From Phycisphaerales bacterium (GTDB lineage Bacteria > Planctomycetota > Phycisphaerae > Phycisphaerales > SM1A02): a stretch of 43,941 bases of DNA. A model generated the notes under the pieces. It ran no database searches, was not told the origin of the DNA, and worked only from the letters and a program-made list of their open reading frames with translations. This document shows, piece by piece, positions 27,286-34,738 of the stretch (position 1 is the first letter of the stretch; each line of letters starts with the position of its first letter). The position numbers and the translations under genes are program-made. The stretch lies in the NCBI GenBank assembly GCA_012965315.1, contig DTSO01000005.1, positions 1,758 to 45,698 on the forward strand, given 5' to 3'.

Positions 27286-28128
27286 ATGCGCAAAGCACTA
27301 CTATTTACAACGGGCATCATGACACTTGTCAGTATTTCTGCAACAGGCTGTGTAAAGCACGACCGATACGATACTGCAAGGACTACGACCCACTCACTTC
27401 AAGAACAACTTGTATCAGCGCAAACAGATTGCAACACTGCAACGAATGCACTTGCGGCTCGCGAGCGACAACTTGCACAAGCAGAAGCAAACTTAAATGC
27501 TTTGCAAGGTCAATACGATTTGCTAGCAAATGAATTAGACTCAATAGATGCAGAGAACAACCAACTTCTTACAACAGTTACTGACATTAAGTTCGGCCCA
27601 CTTCCTATTGCAACGCAGCAAAAACTTGCAGCACTCGCAGCAACATATCCAGACGATATGTGGTTCAATGCTGAAACTGGAATGATTCGTTTTGGAAGTG
27701 ATTTTACATTTTCAAGCGGTCGAGCAATTCTTAAAAAAGGCGCAACAGACTTAATCAGCCGAGTTGCAACAATCCTTAACTCACAAGAAGCAAACAACTT
27801 TGAAATCCTTGTTGTTGGCCACACTGATAACATTCAACCAAAATCATCTGCTCAACGATATCCAACAAATTGGGAACTTTCAACTGCTCGAGCAACGAGC
27901 GTTGCAAAAACACTGACAGCAAATGGCATCGACCCCTCACGATTTGAAATAGCTGGATATGGCGAATTCAGACCACTTGTTGAAAATCGCCCAGATGGCA
28001 CAAAAGAAAATCGTCGAGTAGAAATCTACTTACGCCCAATGGCTGATTCAAATGCATGGGATACTCCATCGACTACAACAACTACTGAAACAGTAACTGT
28101 CGATACGATGGAAGAACCAATGAAATAA
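27286..28128 (+). CDS. OmpA/Pal-like lipoprotein with coiled coil (second copy)
   Basis: This 280-residue lipoprotein has its lipobox at SATGC (Cys22), a long Ala/Gln-rich coiled coil (about 30-95) and an OmpA-like domain (about 130-265). The domain shows MIRFGSDFTFSSGRAIL, ILVVGHTDNIQP, PTNWELSTARATSVAKTL, FEIAGYGEFRPLVEN and ENRRVEIYLRP. It should bind peptidoglycan and link it to an outer membrane. The start at 27286 has a strong GAGGAGG Shine-Dalgarno (27271-27277). The in-frame start at 27166 would overlap the divergent gene and spoil the lipoprotein signal. The leader contains a 6-bp hairpin (27237-27254) and a TACACT hexamer at 27222-27227. A terminator hairpin follows at 28174-28205. 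It resembles the gene at 15315-15965. Confidence 0.88.
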   Translation: MRKALLFTTGIMTLVSISATGCVKHDRYDTARTTTHSLQEQLVSAQTDCNTATNALAARERQLAQAEANLNALQGQYDLLANELDSIDAENNQLLTTVTDIKFGPLPIATQQKLAALAATYPDDMWFNAETGMIRFGSDFTFSSGRAILKKGATDLISRVATILNSQEANNFEILVVGHTDNIQPKSSAQRYPTNWELSTARATSVAKTLTANGIDPSRFEIAGYGEFRPLVENRPDGTKENRRVEIYLRPMADSNAWDTPSTTTTTETVTVDTMEEPMK

Positions 28129-28137
28129 CTGAAACGA

Positions 28138-29196
28138 ATGTTTCACATTTCAAAACAAAAGCAATTACCAATTACACACCGATCCCAACCAAGGGGTCGG
28201 TGTGTTTCGTTTAGGATTTGCATCTTAATACTCTGCGTACCCTGTTTACTTGGAATTGCATTTCCAGTTGATGGAGACCCAGAACCTCCGCTAACTCGAA
28301 ACACGCCTCGGATTTACAACATCACTATTCGAGTTGAACCTAAAAGCAAAACGAGTTTGGGATGGCCATACGTACAAAAGACTAATTGGATTACCCTCGA
28401 TGCAAACTCTTTTCGAGTAACTAATCAAGTCAATACCGAATTGCCCTATACCTATGAGCAATTAAAAAATCGACCTAAACAATGGCACGTATATATCGAC
28501 TCGGACAATTATCAAATTCATTTTACAGAAACAGCGTACGCAAGTACGCTTGATGATGCTGCAGCTTCGTTGATTGCTTGGAATGATACTTGGTCAGAGG
28601 AAGTTGATTTTTACTTACAACCTTCTTTGTATTTGAGGTCGAACGATGCAATTTTTAATGAAATCGTAACCAAACTCATCGACAAAGAAGAAATTACACC
28701 TCATATCGCAGCCAAAAAAATCATACGTTATTGTTTGCGAAACACAAACAGCAACGGCTTGTTTGCGAATAATAAAAATCGAATTACAACCGGCTTGCTT
28801 ATCAGGGGTGCAAAATATGCTTTTACTGCAGACAAACAAGTCAGTGCATGCGACGAACTCTGTGCTTGTATCGCAACACTTCGTGCTGCTGGAATTCCTG
28901 CTCGTCCAATGATTGGAATTACCACTGTAAACGCAGACGGGCATCGACTTGACCAACCGTCATATGTTGTCTGGGGCGAATATGCTCTTGCGGGTTCTGG
29001 TTGGGTCCCATTTAACGCAAAAAGATTACGAGGAACTGTAAACAACCTCAAACTGTGTGACCCTTGGGATGGGCTTGGCACTTGGCCAACACTTAACAAG
29101 TATATACCGCTAGCAATTAATTTCGAATTATACGATGCAAGAAATTCCGTCCAGGAATTACAAATGCAATTCCGAAGTAGCCCCAGCGAGGAATAA
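28138..29196 (+). CDS. Exported transglutaminase-like (papain-fold) protein, catalytic residues incomplete
   Basis: This 352-residue protein has an N-terminal basic stretch and a hydrophobic signal segment (about 25-42). A poorly recognised domain precedes a transglutaminase-core-like region (about 215-300). The core shows CDELCACIATLRAAGIPARPMIG, where Cys238 sits where the nucleophile belongs, then SYVVWGEYALAGSGWVPFNAKR. In canonical members the HxW and later Asp residues complete the triad; here Val277 and Asn293 occupy those places. It may be an inactive or divergent binding protein, or the alignment may be shifted; I could not test this. The ATG at 28138 is 9 bases after the lipoprotein stop and has no good Shine-Dalgarno. 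The hairpin at 28174-28205 lies inside its first codons. No later in-frame start precedes the signal segment. Confidence 0.65.
   Translation: MFHISKQKQLPITHRSQPRGRCVSFRICILILCVPCLLGIAFPVDGDPEPPLTRNTPRIYNITIRVEPKSKTSLGWPYVQKTNWITLDANSFRVTNQVNTELPYTYEQLKNRPKQWHVYIDSDNYQIHFTETAYASTLDDAAASLIAWNDTWSEEVDFYLQPSLYLRSNDAIFNEIVTKLIDKEEITPHIAAKKIIRYCLRNTNSNGLFANNKNRITTGLLIRGAKYAFTADKQVSACDELCACIATLRAAGIPARPMIGITTVNADGHRLDQPSYVVWGEYALAGSGWVPFNAKRLRGTVNNLKLCDPWDGLGTWPTLNKYIPLAINFELYDARNSVQELQMQFRSSPSEE
28174..28205 (+). terminator. Terminator-like hairpin after the OmpA-like lipoprotein gene
   Basis: ACACACCGATCCC (28174-28186) pairs with GGGGTCGGTGTGT (28193-28205): 13 bp with a single G:U pair and a 6-base AACCAA loop, followed by TTTCGTTT. 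It lies 46 bases past the lipoprotein stop, as an intrinsic terminator would, but also inside codons 13-23 of the next gene, so it may act as an attenuator. Confidence 0.7.
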
Positions 29197-29202
29197 CGAT
29201 TC

Positions 29203-29448
29203 ATGTATGACGAAGGACCAAGCCAAGAAGATGTCGAACGTTTTTCCGAAAAAGAAACCGGGTATTGCCCAAAGTGCGGCGATGAAATCTGGGACGATGT
29301 TAGCAAATGCCCTTCTTGCGGTGTTTGGATACAAGGCAACACTTCACATCGTGACCCTGATTTTAGCGAAATTCGCAAAAAAATGATGGTATTAATAATC
29401 GCAATTATATTTGTTGCATTCGTTCTGGGTGCCTTTAGGTACTTCTAA
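29203..29448 (+). CDS. Small zinc-ribbon protein with C-terminal membrane anchor
   Basis: This 81-residue protein has two CxxC knuckles, CPKCGDE and CPSCGVW (about residues 22-40), separated by 11 residues, which is a rubredoxin/zinc-ribbon arrangement. A hydrophobic C-terminal helix (about 60-77) makes it a tail-anchored membrane protein with the zinc ribbon in the cytoplasm. Such small proteins are common next to membrane or secretion genes in Planctomycetota, but no function is established here. It starts 6 bases after the transglutaminase-like gene and is probably cotranscribed. Confidence 0.75.
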   Translation: MYDEGPSQEDVERFSEKETGYCPKCGDEIWDDVSKCPSCGVWIQGNTSHRDPDFSEIRKKMMVLIIAIIFVAFVLGAFRYF

Positions 29449-29541
29449 AACTGCCATACCGCATAACCCGCATAGAACGTCCGAGAGTATCGTTCATTTC
29501 AGTATGTATGCCGAGAAATTGTCCCCTTTAGTGGACGTTTC

Positions 29542-29596
29542 CTTAAGTTGGTGCATCTTGTCAATGTAGCACGTGTGTTGCTGCAAACAACTTAAG
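29542..29596 (+). promoter_or_regulatory. Structured leader upstream of the coiled-coil gene
   Basis: CTTAAGTTG (29542-29550) and CAACTTAAG (29588-29596) form a perfect 9-bp inverted repeat. Between them GTAGCA and TGCTGC can close a 7-base loop (with one G:U pair), giving a two-stem structure 20 bases before the start at 29617. It could be a 5' UTR regulatory element or a small RNA. Only the pairing is seen. Confidence 0.35.
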
Positions 29597-29616
29597 AAAC
29601 GAATGAGAGAACAGAG

Positions 29617-29937
29617 ATGAACGAGAGAAATATTGAAGAGAGAATGTGCAGATTAATTGAGAAACTGCAAACACTTCCAAAAGTGCATCGAGATAAACTT
29701 GAGAAGTTATGTCAACATGACGGTGCTCAACGATCGCAAATTGAAGAGTCAGTTTCTAAATTACAAGATTCACTTGACTACCTTCGACTAAGCGTGAAGT
29801 ACATGGTGTTCGATCTTGAGGCAACTAGGCGTGAAAATGTTTACCTAAGAAAACTTGTTGAACAAATTCGTAGAGATAGCACCCGCCAAGATGACAACGA
29901 TGACAATCAATTCTTCGGTAATGACGGCGCGGATTAA
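29617..29937 (+). CDS. Small coiled-coil protein of unknown function
   Basis: This charged, soluble 106-residue protein is almost entirely helical. Heptad-like patterns run through IEESVSKLQDSLDYLRLSVKYMVFDLEATRRENVYLRKLVEQ, and the tail is acidic and Asn/Asp-rich. I do not recognise a named family. The central segment LDYLRLSVKY(x)VFDLEATRREN looks strongly constrained and probably marks a lineage-specific conserved family. GAGAGAACAGAG before the ATG may serve as the ribosome-binding site. The gene has a 168-base structured upstream region and converges with the DUF3553-like gene, with a single base between the stop codons. Confidence 0.6.
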   Translation: MNERNIEERMCRLIEKLQTLPKVHRDKLEKLCQHDGAQRSQIEESVSKLQDSLDYLRLSVKYMVFDLEATRRENVYLRKLVEQIRRDSTRQDDNDDNQFFGNDGAD

Positions 29938-29938
29938 A

Positions 29939-30574
29939 TTAAGAGAGTTCTGAAACAACCCGGCGAGCACCAGAAGGTGCTTCGTCGATAATTTGCTTCA
30001 ATGTGGATTTGTCGTCTTGGAATTCTCGAAGTAACTTCGAGAGATGCTTCTTCAACAAAAATGAATATTGCTTGAAATACACCTCAAGCTCGGTACGGTT
30101 AAAACGAGTTAATGGATCATCCATTCCCGTTTGAGCCATCGCCCAATGCATTAAACCTTTGCCACTCGTATCATATTTATATAAATCAAGCGTCCTGCGC
30201 ATTCGGTGTTCAAGTGTATTAAACGGATCACGGCATGCCATTGGTATTGCAAACATGATCTCTTCAAGTTTTTGCTCGACCGCCTGATTCAAACCTGAAC
30301 GTTCAAGATCTTCAACTTCTGCAATCGCTGGACGCTTACCGATTGTATCGCCAGGCATTGCATGATCGTTTTCCATCACGACAAGTGGAAAACTTGTACC
30401 AACAAATGATTTCAAACCTGCGTGCGTGAAACGAACAGTTACTCGCTTCACTGGCTCTCCATTTGCATGCGTATTCTCAACTTTAATTACAGCACCACTT
30501 CCCCATTCAGGAAATTTAGGATGCGTAACTCGGTCACCAAATTCGATAGAAATCATAGTAGTCAATGTAATCAT
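29939..30574 (-). CDS. DUF3553-like N-terminal domain protein, function unknown
   Basis: This 211-residue cytoplasmic protein begins with a small beta-barrel-like domain, IEFGDRVTHPKFPEWGSGAVIKVE ... KRVTVRFTHAGLKSF. That matches the GDxVxHPxxxxWGxGxV pattern of DUF3553, a domain also found at the C-termini of some UvrD-like helicases. The rest (about 85-211) is helical and unrecognised. The start is ambiguous: AAGGAG (minus strand, 30577-30582) is only 2 bases from ATG 30574, 11 bases from an in-frame TTG at 30565, and 20 bases from ATG 30556. It has a strong promoter and a leader of about 125 bases with dyad repeats, which suggests regulation. Confidence 0.6.
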   Translation of the reverse strand: MITLTTMISIEFGDRVTHPKFPEWGSGAVIKVENTHANGEPVKRVTVRFTHAGLKSFVGTSFPLVVMENDHAMPGDTIGKRPAIAEVEDLERSGLNQAVEQKLEEIMFAIPMACRDPFNTLEHRMRRTLDLYKYDTSGKGLMHWAMAQTGMDDPLTRFNRTELEVYFKQYSFLLKKHLSKLLREFQDDKSTLKQIIDEAPSGARRVVSELS

Positions 30575-30583
30575 TGCTCCTTA

Positions 30584-30601
30584 GCACGACAATTATCGTG
30601 C
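30584..30601 (-). promoter_or_regulatory. Dyad (operator- or hairpin-like) next to the ribosome-binding site
   Basis: GCACGA and TCGTGC flank a 6-base AT core (30584-30601), an 18-base dyad lying one base upstream of the AAGGAG Shine-Dalgarno of the DUF3553-like gene. As DNA it fits a repressor site; as RNA it could form a 6-bp hairpin beside the ribosome-binding site. Confidence 0.4.
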
Positions 30602-30705
30602 ATGACAATAAGCACAGCGCTCGTTACAAAGAACGCCGATTCAAAAATACTTTTTCAAGACATTGCATCAATTCCTTGTTGCATGCAATTTCCCCAACTG
30701 TGTGA

Positions 30706-30734
30706 ATTATAGCACAGAATAAACAAATTCAATA
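30706..30734 (-). promoter_or_regulatory. Extended -10 promoter for the DUF3553-like gene
   Basis: On the minus strand TGCTATAAT gives a perfect TATAAT (30706-30711) with the extended TGn element. TATTGA at 30729-30734 lies 17 bases upstream as the -35. This is the closest match to the sigma70 consensus I saw in the window. Transcription would start about 30699. Confidence 0.65.
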
Positions 30735-30759
30735 AGAAAACATAGAAAAAGTTCCAGTA

Positions 30760-32154
30760 TTACACGATGCCTTGGGCCATCATTGCATCCGCAACTTTTA
30801 CGAAGCCCGCAATGTTTGCGCCGTCAACGTAATTACCTTCAATTCCAAATTCATTAGAAGCATCAACACATTGCTGATGTATTCGAGACATAATTTGACG
30901 CAACTTATCATCCACTTCTTCCCGAGCCCAATATAATCGTTGGCTTGCTTGTGCCATTTCGAAACCAGAAACAGCAACACCACCCGCGTTCGCTGCCTTT
31001 GCTGGACCGTACAAAATGCCTGCATCTACAAATACATTTTGTGCCTCCGCAGTACTTGGCATGTTTGCGCCTTCGCTCACAACACATACATTATTTCGAA
31101 GTAAGTTATCGGCATCTGTTGCATTGATTTCATTCTGTGTTGCAGATGGGAATGCGCAATCCGCATCCACTGCCCACATTGGATTATGATCAAGCGAATC
31201 ATTACGTTCGTGAAATTCCGCGTTTGGAAATTGAGTTAGATATTCACTAATTCGTCCACGTCGGTTATTTTTAAGATCCATTACCCATGCTAATTTTTCA
31301 GGGGTGATTCCATCGCCGTCAAAAATCCAACCACTGCTGTCTGAGAGCGTGACCACTTTACCACCGAGGTCATTTATTTTTTCGCAAGTGAACTGCGCAA
31401 CATTACCAGACCCCGAAACTAAACAAGTCTTCCCTTCAAAAGTTTCACCACGTGTAGCAAGCATTTCAGCTGCAAAGTACACACATCCATAGCCAGTTGC
31501 TTCAGGACGAATCAAACTTCCACCCCATTCTAGTCCCCTACCCGTAAGCACACCAACAAATGTATTTGTTAACTTTTTATACTCGCCAAACATGTATCCA
31601 ATTTCTCGAGCACCTACGCCAATGTCGCCTGCTGGAATGTCTGTGTCTGGTCCAATATGCCTAAAAAGTTCTGACATAAAAGATTGACAAAATCGCATAA
31701 CTTCGCCGTCACTCTTGCCTTTAGGGTTAAAATCTGCGCCACCTTTGCCGCCACCCATCGGAAGTGTGGTCAAACTATTCTTAAATACTTGCTCAAATCC
31801 TAGAAACTTCAGAATTGACAAATTCACAGATGGGTGAAAACGTAGCCCGCCTTTGTACGGCCCGATTGCACTGTTAAACTCAATTCGATACCCACGATTC
31901 ACTTTCACTTCACCAGCATCGTTTACCCACGGTACCCGAAAATGAATTACGCGTTCTGGCTCTACAATTCGTTGCAAAATGTTGCCGGAGAGATACTGCG
32001 GCTTGCTATTCATTACACCTTCTAGAGAACAAACAACTTCTTGCACTGCTTGTAAAAATTCTGGTTCATATGGATTACGTTCGGTAACGCCACCCATAAA
32101 GTCTTGAATGAATTGGCTATAAGGTGAAGTTGAGCGACAGCATGTAGTAGTCAT
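30760..32154 (-). CDS. gdhA: NADP-type glutamate dehydrogenase
   Basis: This 464-residue hexameric-type enzyme aminates 2-oxoglutarate to glutamate. It is strongly similar in memory to enterobacterial GdhA along its whole length. It has EPERVIHFRVPWVND, the substrate-binding SAIGPYKGGLRFHPSVNLSI, the catalytic-Lys segment PMGGGKGGADFNPKGKS, DIPAGDIGVGAREIGYMFG, LIRPEATGYG and the dinucleotide-binding GSGNVAQF. It ends with NYVDGANIAGFVKVADAMMAQG. The start at 32154 leaves a short N-terminal extension. It diverges from tyrA across 76 bases. No obvious terminator follows the stop; the next 185 bases hold the promoter of the downstream gene. Confidence 0.96.
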   Translation of the reverse strand: MTTTCCRSTSPYSQFIQDFMGGVTERNPYEPEFLQAVQEVVCSLEGVMNSKPQYLSGNILQRIVEPERVIHFRVPWVNDAGEVKVNRGYRIEFNSAIGPYKGGLRFHPSVNLSILKFLGFEQVFKNSLTTLPMGGGKGGADFNPKGKSDGEVMRFCQSFMSELFRHIGPDTDIPAGDIGVGAREIGYMFGEYKKLTNTFVGVLTGRGLEWGGSLIRPEATGYGCVYFAAEMLATRGETFEGKTCLVSGSGNVAQFTCEKINDLGGKVVTLSDSSGWIFDGDGITPEKLAWVMDLKNNRRGRISEYLTQFPNAEFHERNDSLDHNPMWAVDADCAFPSATQNEINATDADNLLRNNVCVVSEGANMPSTAEAQNVFVDAGILYGPAKAANAGGVAVSGFEMAQASQRLYWAREEVDDKLRQIMSRIHQQCVDASNEFGIEGNYVDGANIAGFVKVADAMMAQGIV

Positions 32155-32230
32155 TTTGAGTATTCCGAGAATCTGGTTGAGGTATCGTAACTAACGTTGA
32201 AACAAAGATGGTACCCTGTCTAGGGTCAAA

Positions 32231-33385
32231 ATGGAACAACAAAATCAATCTAATTTAGTGCCTGATGCACTACTTCCACTACGGGCAGAAATCGATACTA
32301 TTGACCATAAAATAGTCGATTTATTGCAACAAAGAAATACAATTGTCGAGAGAGTTGCTGCCGTTAAAAAAATTACTGGCTTTGGCATACGTGACTTCAA
32401 AAGAGAAAAAGAATTACTTGCTGACAGAGGAGAACTCGCTAAGTCAGTAGGACTACGATCAGAAGTTATAGAGAGTTTATTTCGCGTGATTCTTTGGGCA
32501 AGCCGAGACCGACAAGCAGCCCTCGGTGTTGATATTCCTAAAGAAATTGAACTAAAAACAATTGCAATCATCGGCGGAAATGGAGAAATGGGACAATTGT
32601 TTGCAAAACTCTTTGAGGGCTTTGGACATACCATTGTTATCGCAGATATCCATACAAGTTGCTCAAATATCGAAGCTGTAAAAGAAGCAGAAGTGGTTCT
32701 AATTGCCGTCCCCATCGCCAACACAATTGAAGTGATTCAAGAAGTTGGACCTCATTGCCGAGAAGATGCCCTACTTGTTGATATCACATCAACAAAACAG
32801 GCACCCGTCCAAGCAATGCTTGATACGTTCAAAGGAAGTGTAATCGGCACGCATCCACTGTTTGGACCGAACGTTCACTCATTGCAAGGGCAACGCATTG
32901 CCGTCATTTGTGCACGTGACACCGCGAATTGGCACGATTGGCTAAACACGATATTACTTGCTCGTGGTCTTTCTGTGCTTGATACAACTGCAGAGGAACA
33001 TGATCATGCAATGAGTATTGTCCAAGTTCTAACGCATCAAACAACCGAAGTCCTTGGAAGAACAATTCAAAAACTCAATGTCGATGTTCGAAAAACTCTC
33101 GAGTTTACATCGCCAATATATTTAATGGAGTTGTTAATGGCTGCGAGGCATTTCGCACAGTCAGCCAACTTGTACGCTTCTATTCAAATGAATAACCCCG
33201 AAACAGAAACTGTTCTTTCTGCATTAAAAGTTGCGGGTGACGAACTCCGAGAAATCGTCTTGAATAAAGATACAGAAGCATTCAGAGAAATGTTTTCAGA
33301 AGTACACGAACACTTTGGAGATTTCTCAGAGCAAGCACTCGAGCAATCTAGTTTCTTAATTGATCGCCTCGTAGAACGAGTATAG
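32231..33385 (+). CDS. tyrA: Bifunctional chorismate mutase / prephenate dehydrogenase (T-protein type)
   Basis: This 384-residue protein makes 4-hydroxyphenylpyruvate for tyrosine. An AroQ chorismate mutase domain (about 16-95) has LRAEIDTIDHKIVDLLQQRNTIVERVAAVKK. The prephenate dehydrogenase domain (about 110-384) has the nucleotide-binding IIGGNGEMGQLFAKLF and the substrate loop GTHPLFGPN, with the catalytic His in THPLFGP. It also has EEHDHAMSIVQVLTHQTTEVL, SPIYLMELLMAARHFAQSANLYA and a closing EHFGDF. The whole chain lines up with enterobacterial TyrA without gaps that I can see by eye. Fused TyrA is mainly known from gammaproteobacteria, so horizontal transfer is possible. No Shine-Dalgarno is evident before ATG 32231. 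Confidence 0.94.
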   Translation: MEQQNQSNLVPDALLPLRAEIDTIDHKIVDLLQQRNTIVERVAAVKKITGFGIRDFKREKELLADRGELAKSVGLRSEVIESLFRVILWASRDRQAALGVDIPKEIELKTIAIIGGNGEMGQLFAKLFEGFGHTIVIADIHTSCSNIEAVKEAEVVLIAVPIANTIEVIQEVGPHCREDALLVDITSTKQAPVQAMLDTFKGSVIGTHPLFGPNVHSLQGQRIAVICARDTANWHDWLNTILLARGLSVLDTTAEEHDHAMSIVQVLTHQTTEVLGRTIQKLNVDVRKTLEFTSPIYLMELLMAARHFAQSANLYASIQMNNPETETVLSALKVAGDELREIVLNKDTEAFREMFSEVHEHFGDFSEQALEQSSFLIDRLVERV

Positions 33386-33388
33386 CAG

Positions 33389-33628
33389 TTACTTTTCGCT
33401 CAGCACAACGCCATTGTCGGTTGAGCTCGTAACAACATCTTTTCCAACTAAGTAATCAGCATCCCATCCGACTAGAACTTCGATGCGATGTGTTACACCT
33501 GCACTGTCTTCAATTTCAGCGGTCGCTTCTAACAACTTCGTTGTATCAACTGCCATTGTGGCTTCCGTCGCATTGCGAGGCCAATGTAATGCGACTAAGC
33601 GCCCATCTACTTTTGCTGTTTCTGTCAT
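33389..33628 (-). CDS. Small hypothetical protein
   Basis: This 79-residue protein is soluble and mostly beta-strand in pattern. It has GRLVALHWPRN near the start, an alternating stretch IEDSAGVTHRIEVLVGW, and a Ser/Thr-rich end. No family is recognised. It is convergent with tyrA, with 3 bases between the stop codons, and diverges from moxR. Tight packing and a complete ATG-to-stop frame support it as a gene, but it is short. Confidence 0.5.
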   Translation of the reverse strand: MTETAKVDGRLVALHWPRNATEATMAVDTTKLLEATAEIEDSAGVTHRIEVLVGWDADYLVGKDVVTSSTDNGVVLSEK

Positions 33629-33706
33629 AATGGCATTGTACTACTTTACGAAAAAACTTCTGCAATTCATCACGAACCATCCTAAAATATACGCGTACAG
33701 GTCAAT

Positions 33707-34726
33707 ATGACCACAATAAATCAAATGACTAATCCTACACATACAGACATACAAGCACTTGGCGAACAAGTTTCAAAGGCAAGTGAACCATTCACACGTT
33801 TAAAAGATTCAATGCACGGCGTCATCGTCGGACAAGATAATCTATTACACAGAATGTTTATTGGTTTACTTGCAAATGGACACCTTCTTATCGAGGGCGT
33901 TCCTGGGCTTGCAAAAACACTCGCCGTTTCTAGTTTAGCAAAGGGAATCAACACATCATTCCAACGCTTGCAATTTACGCCAGACCTTCTTCCTGCTGAC
34001 TTAACTGGAACGTTAATGTACAGGCAGGATAAAGGCGAATTTATTGTGAATAAGGGACCAATCTTTGCAAGCATAATCCTCGCAGATGAAATAAACAGAG
34101 CACCTGCAAAAGTGCAATCCGCACTACTTGAAGCTATGCAAGAACGTCAAGTCACCATTGGCTCAGACACTTTCAAATTGCCGGATCCGTTTCTTGTTCT
34201 TGCAACTATGAACCCAATCGAGCAAGAAGGCACCTACCCACTTCCTGAAGCGCAAGTTGATCGATTCATGATGAAAGTTATTGTCTCTTACCCAACACGA
34301 GATGAAGAACTTGAAATCCTTAAACGGATGGCTACGACAACGCAAACAACTGAAGTTGTATGTGTCATGAATCCAGAATCGATTACAAATGCACGTGAAC
34401 TTATCGACAAAATTTATGTCGATGATCAAATTGCGAATTACATTGTTGAACTTGTACAAACAACTCGCACGCCTGAAAAAGTTTCTGCCGAACTTGCTGA
34501 ATTTGTAGAATACGGCGCATCACCTCGCGCCACTCTTGCGCTCACACTTTGCTCAAAAGCAAACGCGTTTCTAGATGGTCGCGGGTATGTAACTCCTCAA
34601 GATGTCAAAGACCTCGCACATGATGTTTTACGGCATCGAATTGCCACAACCTATGAAGCAGAAGCTGAAGGCAAAACTTCAGATGATATAGTTGCAGCAA
34701 TTTTGGACTTTGTACCAGTACCGTAA
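33707..34726 (+). CDS. MoxR-type AAA+ ATPase
   Basis: This 339-residue AAA+ protein has Walker A GVPGLAKT (about 63-70), the MoxR motif FQRLQFTPDLLPADLTGTLMYRQ, and Walker B region ILADEINRAPAKVQSALLEAMQERQVTIG. It also has sensor 1 LATMNPIEQEGTYPLPEAQVDRF and the C-terminal lid helix region. MoxR ATPases work as chaperones that mature or insert metal cofactors in partner complexes, usually with VWA-domain proteins encoded nearby, as here. It is the first gene of the eight-gene unit ending at 42155. A TAAAAT hexamer (33683-33688) lies 18 bases before the ATG; no Shine-Dalgarno is obvious. The next gene starts 12 bases after its stop. Confidence 0.95.
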   Translation: MTTINQMTNPTHTDIQALGEQVSKASEPFTRLKDSMHGVIVGQDNLLHRMFIGLLANGHLLIEGVPGLAKTLAVSSLAKGINTSFQRLQFTPDLLPADLTGTLMYRQDKGEFIVNKGPIFASIILADEINRAPAKVQSALLEAMQERQVTIGSDTFKLPDPFLVLATMNPIEQEGTYPLPEAQVDRFMMKVIVSYPTRDEELEILKRMATTTQTTEVVCVMNPESITNARELIDKIYVDDQIANYIVELVQTTRTPEKVSAELAEFVEYGASPRATLALTLCSKANAFLDGRGYVTPQDVKDLAHDVLRHRIATTYEAEAEGKTSDDIVAAILDFVPVP

Positions 34727-34738
34727 GGAGTAGCAAAC

